A DNA stretch of 64,000 nt from Methylobacterium sp. Leaf118 (GCF_920984675.1 NZ_CAKLBV010000004.1:1-64000), one strand, 5' to 3'. Positions 16,361 through 25,442 are shown, counted from the first letter of the stretch. The notes: generated by a model not told the origin, from the letters alone. A program made the numbers and translations.

Positions 16361-17809
16361 ATGTTCGGTCGACGCTCCAACGCCGTCTCCGCCCCCGCAC
16401 CGGTGATTCCGGCCAAGGCGGCGTCCCCGGCCCCGGTCCTTCAGGACGAGGGGCGGGCCCGTCCGGAGGCGCCGCCCCCGCGGGCGAATACGGCCGCGCC
16501 GGCACCGGCGCCGCAGAAGTCGGAGGATTACTTCCGCACGAAGAGCATGATCTTCGGCGCGCTAATTGAGGCGATCGATCTCGCCCAGCTCGCCCGCCTC
16601 GACGGCGAGGCGGCGCGCGAGGAAATCCGCGACATCGTCTCGGAGATCATCGGCCTCAAGAACATCGTCCTGTCGATCGCGGAGCAGGAGGAACTGCTCG
16701 ACGACATCTGCAACGACGTACTCGGCTACGGCCCGCTCGAGCCGCTGCTCGCCCGCGACGACATCGCCGACGTGATGGTGAACGGCGCCGACCGGACCTT
16801 CATCGAGGTCAGCGGCAAGATCCAGCTCACGAGCGTGCGCTTTCGCGACAACCAGCAGCTGATGAACATCTGCCAGCGCATCGTCAGCCAGGTGGGCCGG
16901 CGCGTCGACGAATCCTCGCCGATCTGCGACGCGCGCCTCCCGGACGGCTCCCGCGTGAACGTCATCGCCCCCCCGCTCGCCATCGACGGGCCGGTCCTGA
17001 CGATCCGTAAGTTCAAGAAGGACAAGCTCACCCTCGACCAGCTCGTCCGCTTCGGCGCGATCTCCCCCGAGGGCGCCCGCATCCTGCAGATCATCGGCAA
17101 GGTCCGCTGCAACGTCGTTATCTCGGGCGGCACCGGATCGGGCAAGACGACCCTGCTCAACTGCCTCACCGCCTATATCGAGAACGACGAGCGGATCATC
17201 ACCTGCGAGGACGCCGCGGAGCTTCAGCTCCAGCAGCCCCACGTGGTGCGTCTCGAAACCCGGCCGCCGAACCTGGAGGGCCAGGGCCAGGTCACCATGC
17301 GCGACCTCGTCAAGAACTGCCTGCGCATGCGGCCCGAGCGGATCATCGTCGGCGAGGTCCGCGGACCGGAGGCCTTCGACCTCCTCCAGGCGATGAACAC
17401 CGGCCACGACGGCTCGATGGGCACGCTCCACGCGAACAGCCCGCGCGAATGCCTCGCCCGAATCGAGTCGATGATCACCATGGGCGGCTTCTCGCTGCCT
17501 TCGCGCACCCTGCGCGAGATGATCACGGGCTCCATCGACATCGTCATCCAGGCCATGCGCCTGCGCGACGGCTCCCGGCGCATCACCCACATCACGGAGG
17601 TGATGGGGATGGAGGGCGACGTCATCATCACCCAGGATCTGTTCGTCTACGACGTGCTCGGCGAGGACGCCAACGGACGCCTGATCGGCCGCCACCGCTC
17701 GACCGGGATCGGCCGGCCGCGCTTCTGGGAGCGGGCCCGCTATTACGGCGAGGAGCGGGCTCTGGCCGAGGCCCTCGACGCCGCCGCCCCCACGGGGATC
17801 GAGACGTGA
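16361..17809 (+). CDS. cpaF: Pilus motor ATPase CpaF (TadA)
   Basis: A 482-residue type II/IV secretion hexameric ATPase. An N-terminal low-complexity Ala/Pro region (1-50) is followed by the all-alpha and N domains. Walker A is [14 protein letters not shown], then come the Asp and His boxes and the Walker B region [13 protein letters not shown]. It powers Flp pilus assembly from the cytoplasmic face. Its stop codon overlaps the GTG start of tadB. Confidence 0.97.
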   Translation: MFGRRSNAVSAPAPVIPAKAASPAPVLQDEGRARPEAPPPRANTAAPAPAPQKSEDYFRTKSMIFGALIEAIDLAQLARLDGEAAREEIRDIVSEIIGLKNIVLSIAEQEELLDDICNDVLGYGPLEPLLARDDIADVMVNGADRTFIEVSGKIQLTSVRFRDNQQLMNICQRIVSQVGRRVDESSPICDARLPDGSRVNVIAPPLAIDGPVLTIRKFKKDKLTLDQLVRFGAISPEGARILQIIGKVRCNVVISGGTGSGKTTLLNCLTAYIENDERIITCEDAAELQLQQPHVVRLETRPPNLEGQGQVTMRDLVKNCLRMRPERIIVGEVRGPEAFDLLQAMNTGHDGSMGTLHANSPRECLARIESMITMGGFSLPSRTLREMITGSIDIVIQAMRLRDGSRRITHITEVMGMEGDVIITQDLFVYDVLGEDANGRLIGRHRSTGIGRPRFWERARYYGEERALAEALDAAAPTGIET

Positions 17810-18777
17810 GCGCGGCCAACCTTCCGCTCGCGGTCGGACTCGTCGCCGTGGCGGCGGGCTCGCTCGCCTACGTGGCCCTGATGCCCTGGCTCTCGGGCGA
17901 GCGGCGAGCCGAGCAGCGCCGCAAGGCCCTCGGTCAGACCCGCGCGGTCGTCGGCGAGCGCAACGCGGCCGCGAGTCGGCGCGATCAGGTCGCCAAGAGC
18001 CTCAAGGAGCTCGAGGCGAAGAAGGACAAGACCAAGGTCACCCTCGAACTCCGGATCGCCCGAGCCGGGCTCGATTGGGGCCGGCGCAAGTACTACGCGG
18101 TCGCAAGCCTCGCGGCCGTGGGGGCGGCGCTCGCCGTGCTGTTCGTGACGGGCCTGCCGTTCCTGTCTCTCTTCGTGCTGTTCGTCGCCTTCTTCGGGGC
18201 GCCGGCCTGGATGTTGAAGCGGATGCAGACGCGGCGCATCGCCGCCTTCATCGACGAATTGCCCAACGCCATCGACGTCGTCGTGCGCGGCCTACGCTCG
18301 GGCATCCCCCTCGGCGACTGCCTGCGCATCATCGCCCGCGAGGCCAAGGAGCCGCTGCGCAGCGAGTTCCGCGTGGCGATGGAGGCGCAAACCCTCGGCC
18401 TGCCGATGGGCGACGCGATCCTGCGGATGTACGAGCGCGTGCCGGTCACGGAGGTGAACTTCTTCGCCGTGGTGATCGGCATCCAGGCCAAGGCGGGCGG
18501 CAATCTTTCGGAGGCGCTCGGCAACCTGTCGCGGGTGCTGCGCGAGCGCAAGAAGATGTCCGGCAAGATCGCGGCGATGAGCATGGAGGCGAAGGTCTCG
18601 GCCATGATCATCGCCTCGCTCCCCTTCGTGGTGGCCGGCACCACCTACCTTTCGAATCCGGATTACATCTCGCTCTTGTGGACCACGACGATCGGCAAGC
18701 TGGCGCTGGCGATCTCGGCGGTGTGGATGGGCATCGGGATCACGGTGATGAAGAAGATGATCAACTTCGAGGTCTGA
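17806..18777 (+). CDS. tadB: Inner-membrane platform protein TadB
   Basis: A 323-residue T2SSF-domain protein. An N-terminal TM is at about 7-25, a TM pair near 105-140, and two TMs at the C-terminus. The core has IDELPNAIDVVVRGLRSGIPLGDCL and GNLSEALGNLSRVLRERKKM. The GTG start at 17806 overlaps the cpaF stop by four bases, a strong argument for this start and for coupling. Confidence 0.95.
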   Translation: MSAANLPLAVGLVAVAAGSLAYVALMPWLSGERRAEQRRKALGQTRAVVGERNAAASRRDQVAKSLKELEAKKDKTKVTLELRIARAGLDWGRRKYYAVASLAAVGAALAVLFVTGLPFLSLFVLFVAFFGAPAWMLKRMQTRRIAAFIDELPNAIDVVVRGLRSGIPLGDCLRIIAREAKEPLRSEFRVAMEAQTLGLPMGDAILRMYERVPVTEVNFFAVVIGIQAKAGGNLSEALGNLSRVLRERKKMSGKIAAMSMEAKVSAMIIASLPFVVAGTTYLSNPDYISLLWTTTIGKLALAISAVWMGIGITVMKKMINFEV

Positions 18778-18856
18778 TGCGGCCCCCGACCAAGCCGCAT
18801 CGGGGTCTCTCGCGAGGCCTGGTCATGGCCGACCCGTTGCGCCGACACTGACACGA

Positions 18857-18875
18857 CCCCGCGCCCGGCGCGGGG
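18857..18875 (+). terminator. Hairpin between tadB and tadC
   Basis: A perfect 8-bp stem CCCCGCGC/GCGCGGGG with a CCG loop lies in the 125-bp gap. It could attenuate tadC transcription or mark an RNA-processing site; the genes are otherwise an obvious operon. Confidence 0.5.
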
Positions 18876-18902
18876 GCCATTTCACGCCCGGGACCGTGGC
18901 CG

Positions 18903-19877
18903 ATGTTTGAACAGCTCATCGAGACTGCCCTCTCGCCGCGCTTCATGGCGATGGTGCTGATGGCCGTGGCCGTCACCGCGACCCTCCTGACGGTGCTGCA
19001 GCCCTTCGTCGAGACCGACCTCCTCGGCAAGCGGATGAAGCTCGTCAGCGACGAGCGCGAGCAGATCCGGATGCGCGAGCGCGAGCGGCTGACGAGCCGG
19101 GGCACGCTGCGGAGCGAGCCGAAGGTCTACATGAAGCGGGTCGTCGAGCAATTCAATCTGACTCGCTGGCTCGGCACGGACACCGCCAAGTCCAAACTGA
19201 CCCTGGCGGGCTACCGCGGCGCGGGGGCCGAGACCGCGTTCCTGTTCTTCCGCCTCGTGACGCCGAGCATCGTGACCGTCGGCGCGGTCCTGTACCTGTT
19301 CGTGCTGGAAGTGCTCGATCAGCCGTTCTTGATCCGCGCCGGCATCGTTCTCGTGGCCGCCTATATCGGCTTCAAGCTGCCCGAGATCTACCTCACCAAC
19401 ATCACTGGCAAGCGGCAGCTCGACATCCGCAAGGCTTGGCCCGACGCGCTCGACATGTGCCTGATCTGCGTCGAATCCGGCATGTCGATCGAGACCGCCT
19501 TCCGCCGCGTCAGCGTGGAGATCACCACCCAGTCGGGCGTGCTGGCGGAGGAGCTGGCGCTTCTCACCGCCGAGTTGTCCTATCTGCCGGAGCGCCGCGC
19601 CGCCTACGAGAACCTCGCCCTCCGCACCGGCCTGGAGCCGGTGAAGGCGCTGACCACGGCGCTGATCCAGGCGGAGCGTTACGGCACGCCGCTCGGCCAG
19701 GCGCTGCGGGTGCTCGCTCAGGAGAGCCGCGACCAGCGCATGAACGAGGCCGAGAAGAAGGCCGCCGCACTGCCGCCGAAGCTGACCGTCCCGATGATCC
19801 TGTTCTTCCTGCCGGTGCTGTTCGTCGTGATCATGACGCCCGCCGGCATCCAGGCCTACGCGATGATGTCGCGCTGA
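18903..19877 (+). CDS. tadC: Inner-membrane platform protein TadC
   Basis: A 324-residue T2SSF-domain partner of TadB. Hydrophobic segments are at about 15-33, 110-150 and 300-320. The core has AWPDALDMCLICVESGMSIETAFRRV and PLGQALRVLAQESRDQRM. It ends the cpa/tad run here. No tadD, tadE, tadF or tadG gene lies in the window, so the minor pseudopilins and TPR pilotin must be encoded elsewhere. Confidence 0.95.
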   Translation: MFEQLIETALSPRFMAMVLMAVAVTATLLTVLQPFVETDLLGKRMKLVSDEREQIRMRERERLTSRGTLRSEPKVYMKRVVEQFNLTRWLGTDTAKSKLTLAGYRGAGAETAFLFFRLVTPSIVTVGAVLYLFVLEVLDQPFLIRAGIVLVAAYIGFKLPEIYLTNITGKRQLDIRKAWPDALDMCLICVESGMSIETAFRRVSVEITTQSGVLAEELALLTAELSYLPERRAAYENLALRTGLEPVKALTTALIQAERYGTPLGQALRVLAQESRDQRMNEAEKKAAALPPKLTVPMILFFLPVLFVVIMTPAGIQAYAMMSR

Positions 19878-19916
19878 CGATCCACCACCAATCGCTGGAA
19901 GGGATCGGATTTCCCA

Positions 19917-19940
19917 TCCGGGAAGGGGGCCCTTCCCGGA
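19917..19940. terminator. Terminator hairpin shared by tadC and tRNA-Leu
   Basis: An 11-bp perfect stem TCCGGGAAGGG/CCCTTCCCGGA with a two-base loop. It lies 40 bases past the tadC stop and 10 bases past the 3' end of the converging tRNA-Leu. Confidence 0.75.
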
Positions 19941-19950
19941 GACGGGCCGA

Positions 19951-20035
19951 TGGTGCGGGTAGAGGGAATCGAACCCCCACGCCTTGCGGCTGGCGATTTT
20001 GAGTCGCCCGCGTCTACCAATTCCGCCATACCCGC
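19951..20035 (-). tRNA. tRNA-Leu (CAA anticodon)
   Basis: An 85-base class II tRNA with acceptor stem GCGGGTA/TACCCGC, encoded CCA, and anticodon loop CTCAAAA giving anticodon CAA (reads UUG). The long variable arm runs GCCAGCCGCAAGGC. The T loop is GGGGGTTCGATTCCCTC. Confidence 0.96.
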
Positions 20036-20236
20036 GACGGTCCCGCCTCATGGCACAGCCCGGGCGCCCGGGCCAGACCGAATTTTCCCCCGCCGCGACG
20101 GATCCGGCCCACCCGGCGACGCGACCGGGCGCGCCGGACCGTACCCTCTCCCCGGCGTCCGCCCAGACCGTGCTCTCGCCTCCGGAGCGCATCTGTGCTG
20201 AAAGGGCGCCGCTCACCCGAACGCCAACGAGGCCCC

Positions 20237-20818
20237 ATGATCCGCCGTCTCTACGAGTGGATACTCGCCCTCGCCGCCAAGCCGTCGGCGCCCTGGGCGC
20301 TCGGGGCGGTGTCGTTCGCCGAGAGCTCGTTCTTTCCCGTGCCGCCGGACGCGATGCTGGTGCCGATGGCGGTGAGCCGACCGGACCGGGTCTGGCTCTA
20401 CGCCACCATCGCCACCGTCGCCTCGGTGCTCGGCGGCTTGTTCGGCTACGCCATCGGCGCGCTGCTGTTCGATTCCGTGGGGCAGTGGCTGTTCAAGCTC
20501 TACGGCCTCTCCGACAAGGCCGAGACCTTCCAGGCCTCCTATGCCACCTACGGGCATTGGGTGATCCTGCTCAAAGGGCTGACGCCGATCCCCTACAAGC
20601 TCGTCACCATCACCTCGGGCTTCGCCCATTATTCTCTGTTCTGGTTCACCGTGCTGTCCATCGTGACCCGCGGCGCCCGCTTCTTCCTGCTGGCCGGCCT
20701 GCTCGGGCGCTACGGGGTCGGCATCCGCGCGGTGCTCGACCGCCACCTCAACGTCGTGGCGGGTCTGTTCGTCGCCGTGATTCTCCTCGGCTTCGTCGCC
20801 TTCAAGGTGGTGCTGTGA
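20237..20818 (+). CDS. YqaA-like SNARE-associated (DedA superfamily) membrane protein
   Basis: A 193-residue polytopic membrane protein. SFAESSFFPVPPDAMLVPM and GFAHYSLFWFTVLSIVTRGARFF match YqaA/DedA family proteins. Members help keep the envelope and proton gradient in order; the exact transport activity here is unknown. The ATG at 20237 follows a GAGG site. Its stop codon overlaps the likely GTG start of dsbB, so the two are coupled. Confidence 0.88.
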   Translation: MIRRLYEWILALAAKPSAPWALGAVSFAESSFFPVPPDAMLVPMAVSRPDRVWLYATIATVASVLGGLFGYAIGALLFDSVGQWLFKLYGLSDKAETFQASYATYGHWVILLKGLTPIPYKLVTITSGFAHYSLFWFTVLSIVTRGARFFLLAGLLGRYGVGIRAVLDRHLNVVAGLFVAVILLGFVAFKVVL

Positions 20819-21342
20819 CCGTGCGCATGCTCGCCTTCGGGGTCGCCCTCGGGGCGGCGCTGACCGTCGGCGGCGCCCTCGTGTTCGAGCACGGCCTGGG
20901 CTACGTGCCGTGCAAGCTCTGCCTGACGGAACGCGTGCCCTATTACCTGACGGTTCCGCTCGCCCTCCTCGCCGCATTCCTGCCGCCGCGCCCGGCCCGG
21001 TTCGCGCTCGGACTGGTGGCGCTGGTGATGCTCTATGGGGCCGGGCTCGGGGTCTACCATGCGGGCGCCGAATGGGCGTTCTGGCCGGGGCCCAACGATT
21101 GCGGCGGCGGCGCAGGCGCCGGTCCGGCCGATGTCGGCGACTTCCTCAAGAGCCTGGAGACCGTGCGCCCGGTCGATTGCACGACCGCCGCATGGCGCTT
21201 CCTCGGCCTCTCGCTCGCGGGCTGGAACGCCGTAATTGCCGCGGGGCTCGCCCTCGTCGCGGCCGTCGGCGCGCTCGGCCTCGTCCCGGGAGCGGGACGT
21301 TGGGCTCAGCCGTCGATCGGCCCGCACCAACCGGGCAGGTAG
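20815..21342 (+). CDS. dsbB: Disulfide bond formation protein DsbB
   Basis: A protein of about 175 residues with four TM helices. The first redox pair is CKLC in VPCKLCLTERVPYY. The second pair is the Cys of PNDC and of RPVDC in the second periplasmic loop. It reoxidises a periplasmic thiol oxidase and passes electrons to quinones. The GTG at 20815 overlaps the upstream stop; a GTG at 20821 or ATG at 20827 is possible. The 3' end overlaps the converging ParB-like gene by 37 bases. Confidence 0.93.
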   Translation: MTVRMLAFGVALGAALTVGGALVFEHGLGYVPCKLCLTERVPYYLTVPLALLAAFLPPRPARFALGLVALVMLYGAGLGVYHAGAEWAFWPGPNDCGGGAGAGPADVGDFLKSLETVRPVDCTTAAWRFLGLSLAGWNAVIAAGLALVAAVGALGLVPGAGRWAQPSIGPHQPGR

Positions 21343-21923
21343 CCGGCTTTCGGCGATTTCGAAAGGCGCAGGGCCCGCTCGAGGGCCGCCGCGAAGTCGT
21401 TCTCGACCGTGTCGTGCTTCATCGTGCGCCGCAGGAAGTCCGCCCACAGGAACTCGCTGAAGGGCGTCGTGTCCTTGGCGAAGCCGCCAGCGCGGCGCAG
21501 CTCCCCCGCAAGGCTGCGGAAGGGATCGTCGGCAAGATCGGCGATGCGCTTCGGGATCTTCGAGAACGCGACCCGCCGGCCCTCGACATCGTAGGGGTGG
21601 ACCCAGGCCTTGTGGTCGGCGACCGTCCAGAAGGCCTCCTTGTTGAGATGGTGCAGGTCGGCCACGACCGTGACGGCCACGCTCTCGACCTCCTCCTCCA
21701 GCAGCGCCCGGGCGAGGTGGTGATGATCGATCACGTAGAAGCGCTTCTTCGGGCCGAGCAGCACCGGGATCATGTGCGCGCCGAGGAACGCCGCCTTCTT
21801 GTCGGCGTCGTGCGCCCGCCAGCGGCGGCGCTTCTCCGCCACCTCGCGCAGGCCGACCGTCATCTGGGTGGGCCGAAGTTCGGCGATCGGGATGGGGGTG
21901 AGCAGGGGATCGCGCGGCGCCAT
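21306..21923 (-). CDS. ParB-like (ParBc_2) nuclease-fold protein
   Basis: A 205-residue protein. Its N-terminal half has the ParB/sulfiredoxin-like pattern IPIAELRPTQMTVG, then YVIDHHHLARALLEEEVESVAV. That DHHH-centred motif is typical of the ParBc_2 group, a stand-alone family not involved in chromosome segregation. The function is unknown. It may use nucleotide hydrolysis, since CTP or ATP use is seen in relatives. The ATG at 21923 begins MAPRDPLLTPIPIAEL. It converges on dsbB with overlapping 3' ends. Confidence 0.8.
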   Translation of the reverse strand: MAPRDPLLTPIPIAELRPTQMTVGLREVAEKRRRWRAHDADKKAAFLGAHMIPVLLGPKKRFYVIDHHHLARALLEEEVESVAVTVVADLHHLNKEAFWTVADHKAWVHPYDVEGRRVAFSKIPKRIADLADDPFRSLAGELRRAGGFAKDTTPFSEFLWADFLRRTMKHDTVENDFAAALERALRLSKSPKAGYLPGWCGPIDG

Positions 21924-22065
21924 CGGCCGTCTCCCATTCGGTGAGGGACCGAAGACAGCCCTGGCCCGGCGGCCGAGACAAGCGATCAAGCGTCACGTTC
22001 CTGCGAGCCGGACGGTTCTGCCACGCGCGCGACGCATGCGAGTCCGCCGGCCAGGGACGCGCCGC

Positions 22066-22085
22066 CCCGGGGGCTCGCCCCCGGG
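22066..22085 (-). terminator. Hairpin downstream of a 59-residue gene
   Basis: A perfect 8-bp stem CCCGGGGG/CCCCCGGG with a CTCG tetraloop, 25 bases past the stop codon on the minus strand. Confidence 0.55.
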
Positions 22086-22109
22086 CCCGGTGCGGCCCGG
22101 GCGGTCTGG

Positions 22110-22289
22110 TCAGGCGCGAACCGCCGGCTTGGCCTTGAGGGCGGTGGCGAGCGCCTTGAGCTGCCGGTCGAGATCGGCCAGCTCGTTCAGGGCGATGGTC
22201 TTGTGGCCCGCCTTGACCGCGCGCTCGATGTCGCTGACCTGCGAGGAGGCCATGCGCTTCAGTTCGGTCGCGAGTTGGTCCCTGGTCAT
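22110..22289 (-). CDS. Small helical hypothetical protein
   Basis: A 59-residue protein, highly charged and predicted mostly helical (LKRMASSQVSDIERAVKAGH, ELADLDRQLKALATALKA). It has no signal or membrane segment. A strong AAAGGAG ribosome-binding site stands before the ATG at 22289, which favours a real gene. No family recognised. Heptad-like spacing of Leu and Ala suggests a short coiled coil. Confidence 0.65.
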   Translation of the reverse strand: MTRDQLATELKRMASSQVSDIERAVKAGHKTIALNELADLDRQLKALATALKAKPAVRA

Positions 22290-22507
22290 CGGCGCTCCTT
22301 TCAACACCAGGCTCGATGGTCCGGTGATAGGCGCTTAGGCTTAACCGGGGGTTTTCTCGCGCGCTCCGGTCGTCGCTCTCTCCACCGCGGACGAGGCTGA
22401 GGGCGCAATTCGCCGCGGGTGCCCTTCGTCAACGCCGCGCCAGGGCCTAGATGCAGCCGCGGTGCCCGAGCCTGCGGCGAACGGGACGGTCCTGACGGAG
22501 CGGCGAG

Positions 22508-23521
22508 ATGGGACAGGCGTCGATGGAGGATCGCGGCGGCGTGGCGGTGATCGGGGGAGGGGCCTGGGGCACGGCGCTCGCCAATGCGGCCGCGACAGCG
22601 GGCCGTCCGGTCATCCTCTGGATGCGCGACGCCGAGGCTGCAGCCCGGATCCAGGAGGATCGCACCAATGCCCGCTACCTGCCGGGCATCGGCCTGCACG
22701 AGAAGGTCCGGGCGACCGCCGATGCCGGCGCGCTTGGGGACGCCGCGACCGTGCTCCTCGTCGTGCCCGCCCAGACCCTGCGCGCCGTTCTCGGGGACCT
22801 GTCGCCCGCGCTGCGTCCGGGCGCGTCGATCGTGCTCTGCGCCAAGGGGATCGAGCGCGGCAGCGACGCCTTCACCAGCGCGGTCGCCGCCGATGTGCTG
22901 GGGCCGGACGCACCGGTGGCGGTGCTCTCGGGCCCGAGCTTCGCCGGCGATGTCGCCCGCGGCCTACCGACGGCGGTGACGCTCGCCTGCGCCGACGGGC
23001 GCCGGGCGGCGCATCTCGCCGGCCTGCTCTCGGGTCCGGCCTTCCGGCTCTACCACACCGACGATGTACGCGGCGTCGAGATCGGCGGCGCGGGCAAGAA
23101 CGTGCTGGCCATCGCCTCGGGCATCGTCGCGGGGCGGGGGCTCGGCGAGAGCGCCCAGGCGGCCCTCATCGCCCGGGCCTTCGCCGAGCTGATGCGCTTC
23201 GCCCGCACCTATGGGGGCCGGGCCGAGACGCTGATGGGCCTGTCGGGCCTCGGCGACCTCGTGCTCACCGCCTCCTCGTCGCAATCGCGCAACTTCGCCT
23301 TCGGCGAGCGGTTGGGGCAGGGGGCCTCGCCGGAGGCGGCCTCGGGCGGCAAGCTCGCCGAGGGCGCCTTCACCGCCGCCGCCCTGGTGGGCCTCGCCCG
23401 GGCCCGCTCCGTCGAGATGCCGGTGGCCGAGGCGGTGGCGGCGGTGGTCGCCGGCGCGCTGACCGTCGAGGCCGCGATGGCGCGATTGCTGTCCCGCCCG
23501 CTCAAGGGAGAGGTGGAATGA
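22508..23521 (+). CDS. gpsA: NAD(P)-dependent glycerol-3-phosphate dehydrogenase
   Basis: A 337-residue GpsA. The Rossmann motif is VIGGGAWGTALA. Catalytic Lys regions are seen in LCAKGIERG and IGGAGKNVLAIASGI. The C-terminal domain has GRAETLMGLSGLGDLVLTASS. It makes sn-glycerol-3-phosphate from dihydroxyacetone phosphate for phospholipid synthesis. The stop overlaps the ATG of the next gene by four bases. Confidence 0.97.
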   Translation: MGQASMEDRGGVAVIGGGAWGTALANAAATAGRPVILWMRDAEAAARIQEDRTNARYLPGIGLHEKVRATADAGALGDAATVLLVVPAQTLRAVLGDLSPALRPGASIVLCAKGIERGSDAFTSAVAADVLGPDAPVAVLSGPSFAGDVARGLPTAVTLACADGRRAAHLAGLLSGPAFRLYHTDDVRGVEIGGAGKNVLAIASGIVAGRGLGESAQAALIARAFAELMRFARTYGGRAETLMGLSGLGDLVLTASSSQSRNFAFGERLGQGASPEAASGGKLAEGAFTAAALVGLARARSVEMPVAEAVAAVVAGALTVEAAMARLLSRPLKGEVE

Positions 23522-23979
23522 CGGCGGCGGCCGGACCGATCCACGCGTTTCTCGCGGGCCAGGGGCGCGACGGCAGCGGACGCCGCCTCGCCGACGTGCT
23601 CGCCTTCGACGATGCCCGCATCGAGGGCGTCCACGACTTCATCCAGTGGTGCTTTCCCCTGGCCGAAGCGAGCCGCGCGGTGCCGGGCGCCCCGGTTCTG
23701 ACCGAGGCGGAGGCGGCGGCGATCCGGGCGGACGCGGCGGCCCGGCGCGGCCTCGGTGAGGTGCTGGCGCGGATGGCGCGCTTCTACGCGGATACCGATT
23801 TCTGGCTGCGCCCCTACGACCACAACCATCTGCGCATCACCCGCATCCTCACCGCGGTGCGCGACCTGCTGGGCGGTGAGACGGCGGCGGCGTTCCATGC
23901 CCAGGTGACGGAGCGCAACCGTGCGGCGGGCGCGCCGATCAACGGCGACAGCCTCGCCTTTTGGGACGAATCGTTGTAA
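23518..23979 (+). CDS. OGFr-like (opioid growth factor receptor N-domain) protein
   Basis: A 153-residue cytosolic protein. DDARIEGVHDFIQWCFPLAE and APVLTEAEAAAIRADAAARR match the conserved region named after opioid growth factor receptor, and DHNHLRITRILTAVRDL is the usual second block. Bacterial members have no known function. The ATG at 23518 overlaps the gpsA stop (ATGA), implying co-translation. Immediately after its stop codon the sequence turns sharply AT-rich. Confidence 0.85.
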   Translation: MTAAAGPIHAFLAGQGRDGSGRRLADVLAFDDARIEGVHDFIQWCFPLAEASRAVPGAPVLTEAEAAAIRADAAARRGLGEVLARMARFYADTDFWLRPYDHNHLRITRILTAVRDLLGGETAAAFHAQVTERNRAAGAPINGDSLAFWDESL

Positions 23980-24062
23980 CTCAGAAAAATCGAAATATTG
24001 TTATTTATGGAAATACTTACTTCTTATTCTGTCGGTAAATAGAAGTTTAATTGTCAAATATT

Positions 24063-24093
24063 GCATAATCGCCATATTATGCGCCCATTGACA
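24063..24093 (+). promoter_or_regulatory. Perfect inverted repeat and -35-like box in an AT-rich island
   Basis: GCATAAT-CGCCAT-ATTATGC is a perfect 7-bp inverted repeat (24063-24082). Six bases later comes TTGACA (24088-24093), a consensus -35 hexamer. I see no well-spaced -10 after it; the nearest, TAAAAT at 24117, is 23 bases away. It looks like an operator next to a promoter for the island gene. Confidence 0.45.
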
Positions 24094-24160
24094 AAATCAC
24101 AATTTATTCAAGAAGTTAAAATCTCACAAATATAGTCCGCCTGAAAGCGAGGGATACTTT

Positions 24161-24910
24161 ATGACAAAAAATATTTTCACACTTTCGAACACGTTGAGCG
24201 CAGTTGTTGGACTTGTCACAACTATTGGGGCGCTCGTAACAGCAATCAGTCAGTTCCCAGGGATACAAAGTTATTTTGCCAAATATGTTATTTCCGGCAA
24301 TGGAAACGTTGGATTGATCGCAGTCTTCAGGAGGTCGAATGATTTTTTATCATCCGAAGAAGGTCGGATGAAACATTACATGGAAAAATCAAAAAAATAA
24401 ATATGGTTTTTTGGGACGTCTTTTTATATATCGATTCCCGCCTTTCAAGACGTTTTGTTGAAAAAACTTGAAGATTGCGTCAGTGTAAACTTTGTTTCCC
24501 TCAACCCTGATACTGAAGATTTGAGTTTTGTTGCCCGCACAATGGGATATGAAGAAAAAAGGCTACATTATATTGTCAACGAAAATATCAGCGCCCTCAT
24601 TGCGCTGCAAGAAAACCGGTCAAAAGAAAAAATATGCTCAACGCTCTCCATAAGATTTACAACCCGTCAATTTACATCACGGATCTATATGTTCGATCCA
24701 ACCGAAAAATCGGGGAGCACCTACTTAGTTCCGCAAATTTATGGAAAAGACTCAACAGTTTTGCCAGGATTTTTGCTGTCTAATGATGCCGGAAATTACA
24801 ATAAAGAGTATTTCGATGGCATGCGGAGCCTAGCAAATGATAGATCCAGCGTTTCACTGGAAGAATGGCTCCGGCGACATCCGGATTTCAACAGGAGTAA
24901 AAACCAGTGA
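24161..24910 (+). pseudogene. AT-rich island gene split by an in-frame stop (membrane-anchored protein)
   Basis: Two open stretches, 24161-24400 (79 residues) and 24401-24910 (170 codons), are in the same frame and separated only by one TAA at 24398. Read through, they give one protein of about 249 residues. It has a TM helix near residues 8-32, a charged linker ending KHYMEKSKK, then IWFFGTSFYISIPAFQDVLL and KKLEDCVSVNFVSLNPDTED. The second block starts with no start codon of its own that would keep this conserved-looking segment; the first candidate (TTG 24455) would delete it. So the likeliest reading is a single gene broken by a nonsense change beside a run of A. Alternatives are a split two-protein system or a sequencing error. 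Family not identified. Composition is far more AT-rich than the flanks. Confidence 0.6.
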
Positions 24911-24932
24911 CATCTCTGCGGTATAAAACATC

Positions 24933-25361
24933 ATGAAAAGCAGTTACTGGCTGTTCAAGTCCGAACCCTCGACCTGGTCCTGGGATCAGCAGGTCGCGGC
25001 CGGGGAGGGGGGCACCTTCTGGAATGGCGTGCGCAACCACCTCGCCAAGAACCAGATGCAGGCGATGCAGGTCGGCGAGCGCGGCTTCTTCTACCACTCG
25101 AACGAGGGCAAGGCCGTGGTCGGCATCGTCGCGGTGATCCGACCCTATTATCCCGACCACACCGACGCGAGCGGGCGCTTCGGCATGGTCGATGTGCGGG
25201 CGGTCGCCCCGATGCCGCGACCGGTCACCCTCGACGCGATCAAGGCGGAGCCGGACTTGGCCGGCATGGCGCTGGTGACGAACTCGCGCCTCTCGGTCCA
25301 GCCGGTGACGGCGGCCGAATGGGCCCGGGTCTGCGCCATGGGCGGCTACACGGAGGCGTAG
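24933..25361 (+). CDS. EVE-domain protein (modified-base reader fold)
   Basis: A 142-residue single EVE domain. YWLFKSEPSTWSWDQ at the N-terminus, FWNGVRNHLAKNQM and GERGFFYHSNEGKAVVGIV are the family signatures. The fold belongs to the PUA-like group that binds modified nucleobases. Members occur both as stand-alone housekeeping genes and in defence systems. The start follows the AT-rich island by 22 bases, so the island may now drive it. In many alphaproteobacteria an EVE gene lies close to gpsA, as it does here apart from the insertion. Confidence 0.9.
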   Translation: MKSSYWLFKSEPSTWSWDQQVAAGEGGTFWNGVRNHLAKNQMQAMQVGERGFFYHSNEGKAVVGIVAVIRPYYPDHTDASGRFGMVDVRAVAPMPRPVTLDAIKAEPDLAGMALVTNSRLSVQPVTAAEWARVCAMGGYTEA

Positions 25362-25442
25362 GGCCAATGGCGACGCCCTCCGACCGGGCGCCGCCGCGAC
25401 GGGGTTTCCCCCGCCCAAGCGAGGCGAGGGGAGGCGCCCTCC

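Noticed and set aside
18778..18902. tadB-tadC gap as a place for a missing gene
   Set aside because: Only 125 bases with one hairpin; no start codon with a supported product.
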